Shown here one piece after another: positions 42,654 to 51,844 of a stretch of DNA of 64,000 bases; within the stretch, counting starts at the first letter, position 1; every line of letters begins with the position of its first letter. The notes under the pieces were generated by a model that made no database searches, was not told where the DNA came from, and saw only the letters and a list, made by a program, of their open reading frames with translations. The stretch is from Pullulanibacillus camelliae (GTDB taxonomy: Bacteria; Bacillota; Bacilli; Bacillales; Sporolactobacillaceae). The stretch spans positions 237,025 to 301,024 of the forward strand of contig NZ_BMIR01000002.1 in NCBI RefSeq assembly GCF_014642655.1, written 5' to 3'. The position numbers and the translations under genes were made by a program.

Positions 42654-43970
42654 ATGGGAATGGACGGACGTTTACAATGGTGGCAATTATCCTTACTTGG
42701 CGTCGGCTGTATTATTGGAACGGGTTATTTTTTAGGATCAGGATTAGCCATAATGATGACGGGCCCATCTGTTGTTTTCGTCTTTATCCTTGCGGCTGTA
42801 GGTACTTATATCGTCTATGATGCGCTTGCGACAATGACCACTCAAGACCCACAGCAAGGCTCATTCCGCGCATATGCTAAAAAAGCGTATGGGGGCTGGG
42901 CGGGCTTTAGCAGTGGGTGGGTGTATTGGTTGTCAGAAATGTTGATTACCGGCAGTCAGATGACAGCGCTTGGAATCTTCTCACGCCTTTGGTTCCCACA
43001 TGTTCCTTTGTGGCTCTTTGCAGCTGGTTATGCCGGGCTAGCCATTCTTGTTGTTTTAGTTGGTACAAAAGGCTTTGATCGAGTTGAAAATGTACTGGCC
43101 GTCGTAAAGGTTGCAGCTATCCTCATGTTTATTATTCTCGCTATTTGCGTGCTTACTGGAGTTATTGAGGAAAATCGGGACGGCAATTTGCCAAATACTT
43201 TAAAAGCAATGTTTCCGAAGGGTTCTGTGGGACTGTGGTCGGCTTTTATCTATGCCTTTTACGCCTTTGGTGGTATTGAAATCATGGGAATTATGGCCAT
43301 GCAGCTGAAAGAAAAGGATGAGGCGCCTAAAGCAGGGACGATGATGCTCATATTATTGGGGACGGTCTATGTTGTCTCAATGGCTTTAGCTGTTGTGGTG
43401 GCACCGTGGCAGACCTTTAATACAAAAGAGAGCCCCTTTGTTATTGCCTTAAACGATTACCACTTACCCTTTTTTTCAGATATTTTTAATGGAGCGCTGA
43501 TTATTGCTGGTTTTTCGACGATGGTAGCTTCTTTATTTTCCGTAACGACAATGCTTGTGACCTTGGCAAGAGATGGTGATGCCCCGCATTTTTTTGCAAA
43601 AAAGGCTAAAAAAGAGGGCAGAGTGCCCTTGCGTGGTCTCGGACTGACCCTTTGTGGGATGATTCTATCGGTCATCTTAGCGCTCTTGATGCCCGGGAAG
43701 CTATACGAATATTTGACAACAGCAGCGGGGCTCATGCTCTTATATAATTGGCTCTTTATTTTAGTGTCTGCTTTTAAATTAACTCCATTGACAGTGTGGG
43801 GGAAAGTTAAAAATAGCTTTGGGATACTGCTTATCCTTTTGGCTGTATCGGGAACCCTTTTTCATTCAGGAAGCCGCCCGGGATTTTTGGGCAGTTTAGG
43901 ATTTATTGTGATTATCATGGGGGTCATCGTCATCAGGCAAAGGTTCAGAGCCAGTAAGCATGCCCATTAA
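42654..43970 (+). CDS. Amino-acid permease (APC superfamily)
   Basis: A 438-residue protein with about 12 membrane helices. The N-terminus LQWWQLSLLGVGCIIGTGYF carries the APC helix-1 Gly-rich unwound segment, and AFYAFGGIEIMGIMAMQLKE matches helix 6. It probably imports an amino acid by proton symport; specificity is not readable. AAGGAAAGGTG precedes the ATG. It overlaps the convergent LysE-type gene by four bases. Confidence 0.9.
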   Translation: MGMDGRLQWWQLSLLGVGCIIGTGYFLGSGLAIMMTGPSVVFVFILAAVGTYIVYDALATMTTQDPQQGSFRAYAKKAYGGWAGFSSGWVYWLSEMLITGSQMTALGIFSRLWFPHVPLWLFAAGYAGLAILVVLVGTKGFDRVENVLAVVKVAAILMFIILAICVLTGVIEENRDGNLPNTLKAMFPKGSVGLWSAFIYAFYAFGGIEIMGIMAMQLKEKDEAPKAGTMMLILLGTVYVVSMALAVVVAPWQTFNTKESPFVIALNDYHLPFFSDIFNGALIIAGFSTMVASLFSVTTMLVTLARDGDAPHFFAKKAKKEGRVPLRGLGLTLCGMILSVILALLMPGKLYEYLTTAAGLMLLYNWLFILVSAFKLTPLTVWGKVKNSFGILLILLAVSGTLFHSGSRPGFLGSLGFIVIIMGVIVIRQRFRASKHAH

Positions 43971-44590
43971 CTAAAGAGGAGCTTATAGGCCTGATAAATA
44001 AAATAGAGTCCATAGCCAATAAGGGCGCACCCTGATAAAAAAGCAATGCCGTTTAATAAGCGATCATTTAAAAATCTTCTAAAAGTGCTAGAGAAGGCTG
44101 CCATTGTTATATCCCATAATAAAACACCGCTAAAAATGGTGGCGCTATAAAGCCATAGCTCATGCGTATTTTCTGTGGTGGATTGAGCGAGAATAGAGCC
44201 ATAAATGCCGAGCCAAAAAAGAATGGTTAAAGGATTAAATAGAGACATGAGAAATCCGGAGAGCAGCGTTTTAAAAAGGGGTTCGTGATGTCGTGCATAA
44301 TACACGGTTTCTATTTTAACAGTGGATAAGCTCTCTATCCCGGTATAAATGAGCACAAATCCCCCGAAGGACCATAGAAAGGTCTTGACCGCGGGGATGT
44401 CAATAACATGGGATAAACCTAAGTAAACAAGAAGGATATAGAGCGCGTCAGCAAGGGTTGCTCCTAATCCAATAATCCAAGCGTGTAAAAAACCATATTT
44501 CAGCCCGCGATCTAGCTGAGCGGCATTAATGGGCCCAATAGGGGCTGCGAGTGATAGTCCCAAAAGCAAGTAGCTAATGTAAACTTGCAT
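43967..44590 (-). CDS. LysE/RhtB-family amino-acid exporter
   Basis: A 207-residue protein with six membrane helices. The family N-terminus LGLSLAAPIGPINAAQLDRG (A-P-I-G-P-x-N motif) and FLMSLFNPLTILFWLG are present. It exports amino acids or related molecules. ATG 44590 is preceded by GAGGAGAG; the frame extends to 44638 without support. Being convergent and overlapping with an amino-acid permease gene is notable, but no functional link is shown. Confidence 0.9.
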   Translation of the reverse strand: MQVYISYLLLGLSLAAPIGPINAAQLDRGLKYGFLHAWIIGLGATLADALYILLVYLGLSHVIDIPAVKTFLWSFGGFVLIYTGIESLSTVKIETVYYARHHEPLFKTLLSGFLMSLFNPLTILFWLGIYGSILAQSTTENTHELWLYSATIFSGVLLWDITMAAFSSTFRRFLNDRLLNGIAFLSGCALIGYGLYFIYQAYKLLFS

Positions 44591-44736
44591 AATATCTCTC
44601 CTCAAATCACTGTGCTTGTACAATATATTCAAAGACATCAGCTTGTACCACGCTTTTTTGAAGAGAGTTTGAAAAAACTTCTGTAAAATAAGAGAATGCG
44701 CTTGACAGCCAATCTGTGCATTTTCTGAAAGTAAGA

Positions 44737-44758
44737 AAACCGGGAGACCCCGGTTTTT
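44737..44758. terminator. Terminator of the yhcEFGHI operon
   Basis: AAACCGGG pairs with CCCGGTTT with T-runs on both strands. It sits just after the last gene of the minus-strand operon. Confidence 0.8.
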
Positions 44759-44763
44759 ATAGC

Positions 44764-45702
44764 TTATGCAGCAACATCGCGTTTTTTAAAGATAATCCAA
44801 GTGAAGGCTATGAAGAGGAGATAATAGACAGCTAAAACAGTAGCGGAAAAACCAAGTGTCATTCCTTTTTGAAAAGGGCCATTGCCATTAAAATAGGGGG
44901 ACCAATCGAGATTAGCAAATAATACATATTTGGACCAGCCAAAACGCGCAAGGAACTGTAAGACAAGACTTCCTGCCATTAATCCAAATATCGATAGGCC
45001 GATGGCTAGGGCTGTGTTACGAAATACCGTTGAGATTAAGAAAGCAACGGTGACAAACATAATCGCTGGGACCATTTGGAGGCCATAGAGGCCGAAGATG
45101 TGTAGTAACATGCTCCCTTCATGAACGGCACCTTCACTGTAAAAAAGATAAGGTGAAGAAAGACCATCAAAGCCAAAAAGTGCAGCAGCAATCAGACAGG
45201 AAAAGACGAAACAAGCAACACCGAATACGAGCAGGGTAAAAAGGGTTGACACATATTTTGATAATAATATGGTCGAGCGACTCACAGGTCGAGTTAAGAG
45301 CAATTTGATAGTTCCTGATCCAAATTCACTCGAAACAATTCCTCCGGCAATAATGATGGCAAAGATCATGACGAATTGCATGCCATTTACCGCATCCTTA
45401 ACGCTTCCCCAAAAAGAAGTCGAATCAGTCGGTTTAAGAGCGTGATCAAGGCGATAGGTATTGATGGCCAGCGCTTCTTTTGTGTGCTCATCGGGATTGG
45501 CCTTGAATTGCTTTTGTAAGTCGTGATTCTCTGCTTGCAACTGCTGCTGCCACGTCTTGTTGGAATCATGGGTTTCATAATGCTTATTGACCACGCCGAT
45601 AAAGACTAAGGCACATAAAAGCATGATAAACATTACAAGGGTGGAAAACCTGCGGAAGCTTTTCATATTTTCATTTTGTACGAGCTTTAAAAACTTAAAC
45701 AA
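44764..45702 (-). CDS. yhcI: ABC-2 type permease (YhcI-like)
   Basis: A 312-residue membrane protein with six predicted helices, a large extracellular loop after helix 1, and the ABC-2 text IIIAGGIVSSEFGSGTIKLLLTRPVSRS. It probably pairs with the YhcH-like ATPase, whose gene it overlaps by eight bases. It is the last gene of a five-gene operon in the same order as B. subtilis yhcEFGHI. The substrate is unknown; relatives act in export or antibiotic self-protection. Confidence 0.85.
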   Translation of the reverse strand: MFKFLKLVQNENMKSFRRFSTLVMFIMLLCALVFIGVVNKHYETHDSNKTWQQQLQAENHDLQKQFKANPDEHTKEALAINTYRLDHALKPTDSTSFWGSVKDAVNGMQFVMIFAIIIAGGIVSSEFGSGTIKLLLTRPVSRSTILLSKYVSTLFTLLVFGVACFVFSCLIAAALFGFDGLSSPYLFYSEGAVHEGSMLLHIFGLYGLQMVPAIMFVTVAFLISTVFRNTALAIGLSIFGLMAGSLVLQFLARFGWSKYVLFANLDWSPYFNGNGPFQKGMTLGFSATVLAVYYLLFIAFTWIIFKKRDVAA

Positions 45703-46615
45703 TGTCTTGACCTCCTGTCACTTCAAGGAATCTGTCCTCTAACGATTTTGCCTCGGCGTGAATGCCATAAAGCTTGATCTGCTGTTGAATTAAACGCTCT
45801 GCCAAGATGGGAATCGCTTCATTCTCCATGCGGATAAAGAGATCATGCCCTTCTTTTTTAATGATCTTATAATCATATCGTTTCACAAGTTGAACGGCTT
45901 GATCGATAGGATCTAATGTTAAACGCACTATTATCTCGGCTTCTTCGCCTACGAATTCTCCTACGGAATGCACACCGACAAGCTGCCCATTTTGAATGAT
46001 ACCAATGCGATCGCACATCAGCTCCATTTCACTCAGCAGGTGACTGGAGACAATCACCGCTAAGCCCTCCTCGGCAGCTAAGCGCCGGATATATTGACGA
46101 ATTTCACGAATGCCTGCTGGATCTAAGCCATTTGTGGGTTCATCTAATATTAAGATTTGTGGAGAGTGCAGGAGAGCCTGCGCCAATCCCAGCCGTTGCC
46201 GCATGCCTAAGGAATATGTTTTGACCTTTTCATGGATACGAGGGGTTAAGCCAACAAGATCGACGACTTCATCGATTCTTTTTTTCGTCACACCGCGCAC
46301 CATACGCGCGTAATGAATTAAATTGCGATAGCCGCTTAAATGCTTGTAGAGTTCAGGATTTTCTACTATCGCTCCCACATGCTTGATCGCTTCTTTATAG
46401 TGGCTTTTGATGCTTTGACCAAAGATGAGAATGTCACCTTCAGTCATGTTCATCAAACCAACGATCATGCGAATGGTTGTTGTTTTCCCAGCTCCATTTG
46501 GGCCTAGAAAGCCGAAAACTTCTCCAGGAAAGATATCAAAGCTAAGTTCCTTAATGATCGTTTTATTTCCAAATTTCTTTTTGACCTTTTGCAGTTGGAT
46601 TACAGGTTGTGTCAT
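45695..46615 (-). CDS. yhcH: ABC transporter ATPase (YhcH-like, BcrA type)
   Basis: A 306-residue ATPase: Walker A GPNGAGKTT, signature YSLGMRQRL, Walker B ILILDEPTNGLDP, H-loop SSHLL, plus a C-terminal extension of about 80 residues typical of BcrA-like exporters. AAGGAGG is seven bases before the ATG. It overlaps yhcI and follows yhcG by 45 bases. Confidence 0.88.
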   Translation of the reverse strand: MTQPVIQLQKVKKKFGNKTIIKELSFDIFPGEVFGFLGPNGAGKTTTIRMIVGLMNMTEGDILIFGQSIKSHYKEAIKHVGAIVENPELYKHLSGYRNLIHYARMVRGVTKKRIDEVVDLVGLTPRIHEKVKTYSLGMRQRLGLAQALLHSPQILILDEPTNGLDPAGIREIRQYIRRLAAEEGLAVIVSSHLLSEMELMCDRIGIIQNGQLVGVHSVGEFVGEEAEIIVRLTLDPIDQAVQLVKRYDYKIIKKEGHDLFIRMENEAIPILAERLIQQQIKLYGIHAEAKSLEDRFLEVTGGQDIV

Positions 46616-46660
46616 GTTAGGGCCTCCTTATTGCCATGTATTAAAGGGGTGTTTGATCAT

Positions 46661-47350
46661 TTACTCATAGATCTTCGTCATCCATTCAACGATAGTCATA
46701 TTCTGTTCATAGCGTAAATCGTCCACATTACACTGCCCGGCGATTTCTCCATTTTTGATGACAATGACTTCATCAAGCAGGGTTTCCACTTCCTTAATTT
46801 CGTGAGTTGTAATGAGAATGACCTGATGCTCCAAGTCTATAAAGGAGATTAAGCCTTTAACAATCGAATCGCGGACCATCGGATCGAGACCTGATAAAGG
46901 CTCATCCATGAGAATGACAGGGACTTCTCTTGCTAGGGTCAGGACCATTTTAAGCCGCCCGCGATTCCCCTTGGATAAATGCTTGACCTTGCTTTCAGGA
47001 TCAAGCTTCATATAGTCACGAATGGTTTCAGCTTTTTCGCGATTAAAGTCTGAAAACTGGGAGGCAAAAAAGTCAATGGTTTGTCGCACGTTATAGAACC
47101 CGTAATATTCATCCAGCTCTGATAGGTAAGACACCTTGGCGGCGATTCGACGGTCAACCCTTATCCCATCGACTTCTATACTTCCTTTTGTCGGCTGGAT
47201 CAGTCCAGCAATGAGCTTTAATGTCGTTGACTTGCCACTTCCATTCGAGCCGATTAATCCATAGATTTTTCCAGTTTCTAGAGTGACATGGATAGTCTTA
47301 AGTGCAGTGGCTTTTAAATAGCGCTTCGTTACGTGTTCGAGCTTAATCAT
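46661..47350 (-). CDS. yhcG: ABC transporter ATPase (YhcG-like)
   Basis: A 229-residue ATPase: Walker A GSNGSGKST, signature LSKGNRGRL, Walker B VILMDEPLSGLDP, H-loop TTHEI. It overlaps yhcF by four bases (ATGA). The short length and the signature with GNRGR resemble YtrB/YhcG-type ATPases controlled by GntR repressors. It likely energises the YhcE-like membrane protein. Confidence 0.87.
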   Translation of the reverse strand: MIKLEHVTKRYLKATALKTIHVTLETGKIYGLIGSNGSGKSTTLKLIAGLIQPTKGSIEVDGIRVDRRIAAKVSYLSELDEYYGFYNVRQTIDFFASQFSDFNREKAETIRDYMKLDPESKVKHLSKGNRGRLKMVLTLAREVPVILMDEPLSGLDPMVRDSIVKGLISFIDLEHQVILITTHEIKEVETLLDEVIVIKNGEIAGQCNVDDLRYEQNMTIVEWMTKIYE

Positions 47351-47730
47351 TCAGATTCACTTCCTTCCGCGTGTGTTAAAAAGGTCTTTAATCCATTCAT
47401 AATCTCATGTCCTGAATAGCCCATGGCTTTCATGCTTGCCACAAAATGAGAAATTTCCTCTTGCTTCAGTTGTTCACGCATGTTTTGGAGAATCTCATGA
47501 TTTTCTGTCACAAAGGTTCCTTGGCCTCTTCTGGTTTCCACAATCTTCATCCCTTCAAGTTCCCGGTAGGTTCGACTGACTGTGTTCGGATTCACACCAG
47601 ACTGGATGCCCATGTCGCGGACGGAGGGCAGTTTATCTCCGGGTTTGAGTTCACCTCTTAAGATTTGGCGGTTGATGCGCTCGACAAGTTGCAGATATAT
47701 AGGTGCCGACGAATTAAAAGTTTCAACCAT
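47347..47730 (-). CDS. yhcF: GntR-family repressor (YtrA subfamily, YhcF-like)
   Basis: A 127-residue short GntR protein: an N-terminal winged helix (IYLQLVERINRQILRGELKPG; SGVNPNTVSRTYRELEGMKIVE) and only a short helical C-terminal dimerisation part, diagnostic of the YtrA subfamily, which regulates ABC transporter operons. It lies inside the operon it probably represses and should bind the inverted repeat at 48572-48603. Confidence 0.9.
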   Translation of the reverse strand: MVETFNSSAPIYLQLVERINRQILRGELKPGDKLPSVRDMGIQSGVNPNTVSRTYRELEGMKIVETRRGQGTFVTENHEILQNMREQLKQEEISHFVASMKAMGYSGHEIMNGLKTFLTHAEGSESE

Positions 47731-47733
47731 GGT

Positions 47734-48537
47734 CTACACCTCGATTTTTTTATCTAAAATCCAACTCGTTATACAAAAAAGAATGGCAACGATGATGGCT
47801 TCAAATACATAGCTTCCAATGTAAAAAACGGTTGTGTTATCAACAGATAAATGCGAGCCATGATTTAAAGAAAAATTAAAATTAAAGCCCGTAAGAATAT
47901 CAACAAGTGAGACTTTGCCCCAATGGGTAAGCCATTCATAAAAGCGTGTCCCACTCAGCAGGTTATCCAGATAAGCGAGCACACCAAAAAGCACCAGGGT
48001 GATGATAAAGCTCAGAAATCCGCCAATACGGCGTGTTAACATGCGATAGAACACCCATAAGAAGATGAACCAAATGGCAAAATCCAGCGCAAATAGATAG
48101 ATATTGATAACAGAAAAAATCCCTGTGCTGAAAATATTTGACCAAGAAAACGCATGGAATATTTCTTTATTATCACTAGAAAATTTTAAGCCAAACAGCA
48201 CGATCACACAGGAGAGAAACAGTGTGATAGACATGGCGATCAAGGCACTGACTAATTTTGCTAGTAAAAGGCTATAGCCAGGCAGTGGATTGTGCAGCCA
48301 AAGGTGGAGCTTTTTTCTTTCTTTTTGCAAGCTATCAAACATGTAACAAAGTAAATAAAAGATGTGTATCGGGATGAGTACTAAAGCCGCAATGGCAGCT
48401 GCGCTAATGCCATGTCCATGTCTAGCGCCGAAATAGCCGGCGAGTCCGACGATGAAAATAAGGGCAATGACGGTAAACAGCAAAGCGGGAAGTCCCAATC
48501 GAAATTCTTTTTTAACTAAACTTATCCATGCAGACAT
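47734..48537 (-). CDS. yhcE: ABC-2 type membrane protein (YhcE-like)
   Basis: A 267-residue protein with six or seven membrane helices. It opens with a charged amphipathic segment (WISLVKKEFRLGLPALLF). As first gene of the operon it has GGAGG eight bases upstream and ends three bases before yhcF. It is likely the channel partner of YhcG. Its identity rests on operon order and topology more than on motifs. Confidence 0.78.
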   Translation of the reverse strand: MSAWISLVKKEFRLGLPALLFTVIALIFIVGLAGYFGARHGHGISAAAIAALVLIPIHIFYLLCYMFDSLQKERKKLHLWLHNPLPGYSLLLAKLVSALIAMSITLFLSCVIVLFGLKFSSDNKEIFHAFSWSNIFSTGIFSVINIYLFALDFAIWFIFLWVFYRMLTRRIGGFLSFIITLVLFGVLAYLDNLLSGTRFYEWLTHWGKVSLVDILTGFNFNFSLNHGSHLSVDNTTVFYIGSYVFEAIIVAILFCITSWILDKKIEV

Positions 48538-48571
48538 TTATGTTACCTCCAAATGAAACTTTGTATCTGTA

Positions 48572-48616
48572 TCATAGTGTACTGATATAATAATACACTA
48601 TGACGCGGAGTGTCAA
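48572..48616 (-). promoter_or_regulatory. Promoter and GntR operator of the yhcEFGHI operon
   Basis: The minus-strand promoter is TTGACA (48611-48616) and TATTAT (48587-48592) with an 18-base spacer. A perfect inverted repeat TCATAGTGTA / TACACTATGA (48572-48581 and 48594-48603, 12-base gap) brackets the -10, with the GTGTA...TACAC core typical of YtrA-type operators. Binding would block RNA polymerase. Confidence 0.78.
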
Positions 48617-48709
48617 GGATTGAAATGACTGGATGTTTTAGTATTTACAATTTAAGCGTTTTCAACGATAATAAACCTAAGAGATCACTTAAATAAGGAG
48701 TGGTGAAAG

Positions 48710-49267
48710 ATGGGTAAAAAGGTGCTGTTAATTACAGGCGATGCAGTCGAGGCATTAGAGGTTTACTATCCCTACTATCGCTTATTAGAAGCAGGGATCG
48801 AGGCGGTGATTGCTTCACCTGAGAAAAAGGTGTTACATACGGTCATTCATGATTTCATTGGCTGGGATACCTATACTGAGAAAGCGGGTTATCTATTGGA
48901 ATCTCATCTGTCATTTAAAGAGGTAAATCCCGAAGAGTATGATGGCTTGGTGATCCCTGGGGGACGCGCACCTGAATACATTCGGCTTGACAAGGATATC
49001 GAACGGATTGTAGGGCATTTTTTAAGTCATGATAAGCCTGTAGGGGCTATCTGTCATGCTGTTTTAGTGTTGGCCGCTTTACAGGATCACTCATATTTTG
49101 AAGGGAAGACAATGACAGCCTATACGGCATGTAAGCCAGATGTCGAGCACCTTGGAGCGACGTATACAGAGAATACGTTACATGTAGATGGCAAGCTTGT
49201 TTCTGGGCATGCTTGGCCAGATCTTCCAGGTTTTATGCGTGAATTTCTACAATTGCTTAATACGTAA
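48710..49267 (+). CDS. DJ-1/PfpI family protein
   Basis: A 185-residue flavodoxin-like glutamine-amidotransferase-fold protein. The nucleophile elbow is GAICHAVLVLA, with the acidic YDGLVIPGGRAPEYIR and the C-terminal GKLVSGHAWPDLPGFMREF. Family members act as glyoxalases, deglycases or stress chaperones; which applies here is not readable. The gene is divergent from the yhc operon and monocistronic. Confidence 0.9.
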   Translation: MGKKVLLITGDAVEALEVYYPYYRLLEAGIEAVIASPEKKVLHTVIHDFIGWDTYTEKAGYLLESHLSFKEVNPEEYDGLVIPGGRAPEYIRLDKDIERIVGHFLSHDKPVGAICHAVLVLAALQDHSYFEGKTMTAYTACKPDVEHLGATYTENTLHVDGKLVSGHAWPDLPGFMREFLQLLNT

Positions 49268-49289
49268 GCAGATATGCGCTTAGAAAATT

Positions 49290-49317
49290 AAAAGGTGGGA
49301 GCCCACTCCCCTTTTCT
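49290..49317 (+). terminator. Terminator after the DJ-1 family gene
   Basis: AAAAGG-GGGAG pairs with CTCCC-CCTTTT around a short loop. Confidence 0.65.
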
Positions 49318-49590
49318 TATAAATTTATCTGATCCCTTAAAAAGGGAGTGGCTTTCATTAGATGCACTTATTCTTTGAATGCTTTTGTAGTGACAGCTTT
49401 TTAAACGCCACATGCTGCTGAAAGCATGTAGAAGTATTAATTTTTCATCCTTCTTAGACTTGTCCAATAAAAAATTCTCCTTGATGTCTGAAAACTAGTG
49501 GCCATTCGACAAAATCACCCCGTTCAGAAATGCTCCATTCTATGGGAAAATAGAAACAGATAACAACGAAAAAAAGGAGTCCGAATCAAC

Positions 49591-49869
49591 ATGAAAAACA
49601 TCGTTTCTTTTAATTTCCCTATTCGCGATTTTACACTTGAAAAGCTCATTGACTTTTATTTTATTTGCAGCCAATCGGGTCAAAACGTTTATTTATATAA
49701 AGATGGTAAAACCTGCCGTATTGAGCGAATGACAGAACTCATTGCCTTTACTTTGACGTCTGTTGAGGAGCGACTGTTGGTCGTTGTTGAAGGAGAGCAG
49801 GCGAAAGATACATTGAAGCGTATTATTCAAAAGATGTATGTGAATCGCCAGGATGCGCACGTGATTTAA
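49591..49869 (+). CDS. HPr-fold protein without the phospho-accepting histidine
   Basis: A 92-residue protein whose order of elements follows PTS HPr: FTLEKLIDFYFICSQSGQNV, YLYKDGKTCRIERMTELIAF, LLVVVEGEQAKDTLKRII. The G-I-H-A-R-P loop with His15 is replaced by IRDFTLEK, and the Ser46 region by ERMTELIA. It cannot act as a PTS phosphocarrier and may be a regulatory HPr-like protein. AAAGGAG is 11 bases upstream. Homology is inferred by eye. Confidence 0.55.
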   Translation: MKNIVSFNFPIRDFTLEKLIDFYFICSQSGQNVYLYKDGKTCRIERMTELIAFTLTSVEERLLVVVEGEQAKDTLKRIIQKMYVNRQDAHVI

Positions 49870-50033
49870 TACTCTAGCGATTTGCTGTGCTAATAGCACT
49901 ATAACAATTTTTACTCTTTATGGTGGATCAGGCTTTTTTCACAATATATGCAATAGAACCATGATCTATTAACCAATGACAAGCCTATTTTTTAAAAGTT
50001 TAAGTTTGTCCCATGGAATTTGGTGGCATGACG

Positions 50034-50535
50034 AGGGTGAGACAAAACGAAAAGAAATCACCCTAATCCGAAGCGATAAGTAATAAGTAGCCAGGGAAAC
50101 GGGGAGCGTAGTCAAAATATGGAGACTCCTCCGGGAACAGGCCAAGCGTTACTTCACGACTAAACTTCGAGTGGTTCCGAGGAAGCTGACGACGAAGCGC
50201 TACGAGTAGACGCAGAAACAGAGGATCTTTAGTCATAAAGAGTTGGGAACCCTTAAAAGGTTTGTCGAGGTGCCTTACATTCTTCAAGGCACTTCGACTA
50301 AAATTATCACATCTATTAAGGAGCTTTGGCTAAGTGCGTCACATTCATTAAGGCACTTGGCTAAAAACATCACAGCCATGTGATAACACCGAAGCTAGCA
50401 CATCCTGTGCGTCTCTAGGCGGTGACCGCGGAAAGCAAAAGCGCTTCATGACTCACTCAGAAATCCGAACGCATGCCTTCAAAATGGTGAATGCGTTCGG
50501 ATTCTCTATGAGCTGAATCCTTCTGTCCCAGCCTT
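50034..50535 (+). repeat. Family B repeat, near full length (B4)
   Basis: It starts AGGGTGAGACAAAACGAAAA, contains tandem variants of AAGGCACTTCGGCTAAGTGC around 50260-50370, ends with the hairpin AATCCGAACGCA / TGCGTTCGGATT (50462-50503) and TTCTGTCCCAGCC. Confidence 0.8.
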
Positions 50536-50572
50536 GTCTTTTAAAATTGAGGTGCGAGATAAAGCAATCATT

Positions 50573-51844
50573 TCATTCTTGCGTCTGCTGATGTGTTCCT
50601 CCGTTACTTTCGGCAATGCCATTGCCACCTTCAAACGTACGACGACCAATATAAACAATTATTCCAACGAGAATAAGGAGAACGCCTGATAGGATAAAGG
50701 TAAATACCGCTCCAAATAGCTTGGAGATGATCCCGCCACTGAGTATGCCGATCACCGCTGCTAATGTTGTGGCACTGCCAATTGTACCGAAAACGCGACC
50801 AGTAAAGTGATTCGGAGTTGTTTTTTGAGCCATGACATTAAAGTGAATGACCCCTAACCCAAAGCTGAAACCGAGAATGGTGCCGACGATTGGATAGCTA
50901 ATCATGAGGATCATGACAGGAATATGAATAAAGGCAGCACAGAGAATATAGCCTGTACCGACCAAGCAAGCGCCGGTTGAAAGCGCTTTAAGAGCTGAAT
51001 GGATTTCTTTGTTATTTAAATAGAGCGCAGCAATCACAGTTCCGAGCCCACTTCCCGCCATCACCCACCCTAATAGCCTGATGGGATGACTCGGAATCTC
51101 TCGAAGTAAAATTGGGAATTGTGAATCACAGATTTGCAAGGAGAAGAGCATTATGCAAAATACAATCATTCCCGTCAACAGCTGTGGCTTCGTTTTAATA
51201 AAGTGGAATCCCGCAGAAAATTGTGACCAAAAGCCGTTGCTTCCTTTTTCGTTAGTTGTCTCTATCGCGGCTTCAGCAAGGTGTTTGCCAGGGATCAAAA
51301 GCAGAAGCAGGGCTGAGAGAATAAAGGAAAAACTATCAAGATAAAATGACCATTCAACACCGACGGTTGCTACTAGCACCCCGCTTATCATCGGTCCAAT
51401 TACTTTAGTCCCGTTGTTGATCAATTCACTTGTTGCTACCGCTGACTGAAGCAAATCGTTGTCAACAAGCTCACGCAGTTTTCCCTCTTTGGCCGGCTGA
51501 AAGAGGGAGGAGAAAATGGTTAACAGACAAAGCAGGCTGTATACCTGCCATAAGTGGTTGGAAAAGATAATACCAATAACAACGATAGCGCGGAGGATAT
51601 CCGTAGCAATCATCAAATATTTGCGATTGAAGCGATCAGCAATGACGCCAGAAAGTGATCCTAAAAAAATATTGGGGACAGCGAGACACAGCATGGCAGC
51701 AGATAAGGCGAAAGGCGATGCATTCCATTTTAGCGCTAATAATGTCATTAAGGCGAGAATATTAAACCAATCGCCCATGTTAGAGACGGTTTGTGCGGAA
51801 ATTAGGAAAACAAAGCTTCTATTCTTTAATAATGCCCGATTCAT
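50573..51844 (-). CDS. MFS transporter (macrolide-efflux-like subfamily)
   Basis: A 423-residue protein with 12 predicted membrane helices. The N-terminus (NRSFVFLISAQTVSNMGDWF) and the loop 2-3 motif GVIADRFNRKYLMIATD are typical of MFS_3/macrolide-efflux-type exporters. The tail is hydrophilic (Asn/Gly-rich). It is monocistronic. The substrate is unknown. Confidence 0.87.
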   Translation of the reverse strand: MNRALLKNRSFVFLISAQTVSNMGDWFNILALMTLLALKWNASPFALSAAMLCLAVPNIFLGSLSGVIADRFNRKYLMIATDILRAIVVIGIIFSNHLWQVYSLLCLLTIFSSLFQPAKEGKLRELVDNDLLQSAVATSELINNGTKVIGPMISGVLVATVGVEWSFYLDSFSFILSALLLLLIPGKHLAEAAIETTNEKGSNGFWSQFSAGFHFIKTKPQLLTGMIVFCIMLFSLQICDSQFPILLREIPSHPIRLLGWVMAGSGLGTVIAALYLNNKEIHSALKALSTGACLVGTGYILCAAFIHIPVMILMISYPIVGTILGFSFGLGVIHFNVMAQKTTPNHFTGRVFGTIGSATTLAAVIGILSGGIISKLFGAVFTFILSGVLLILVGIIVYIGRRTFEGGNGIAESNGGTHQQTQE

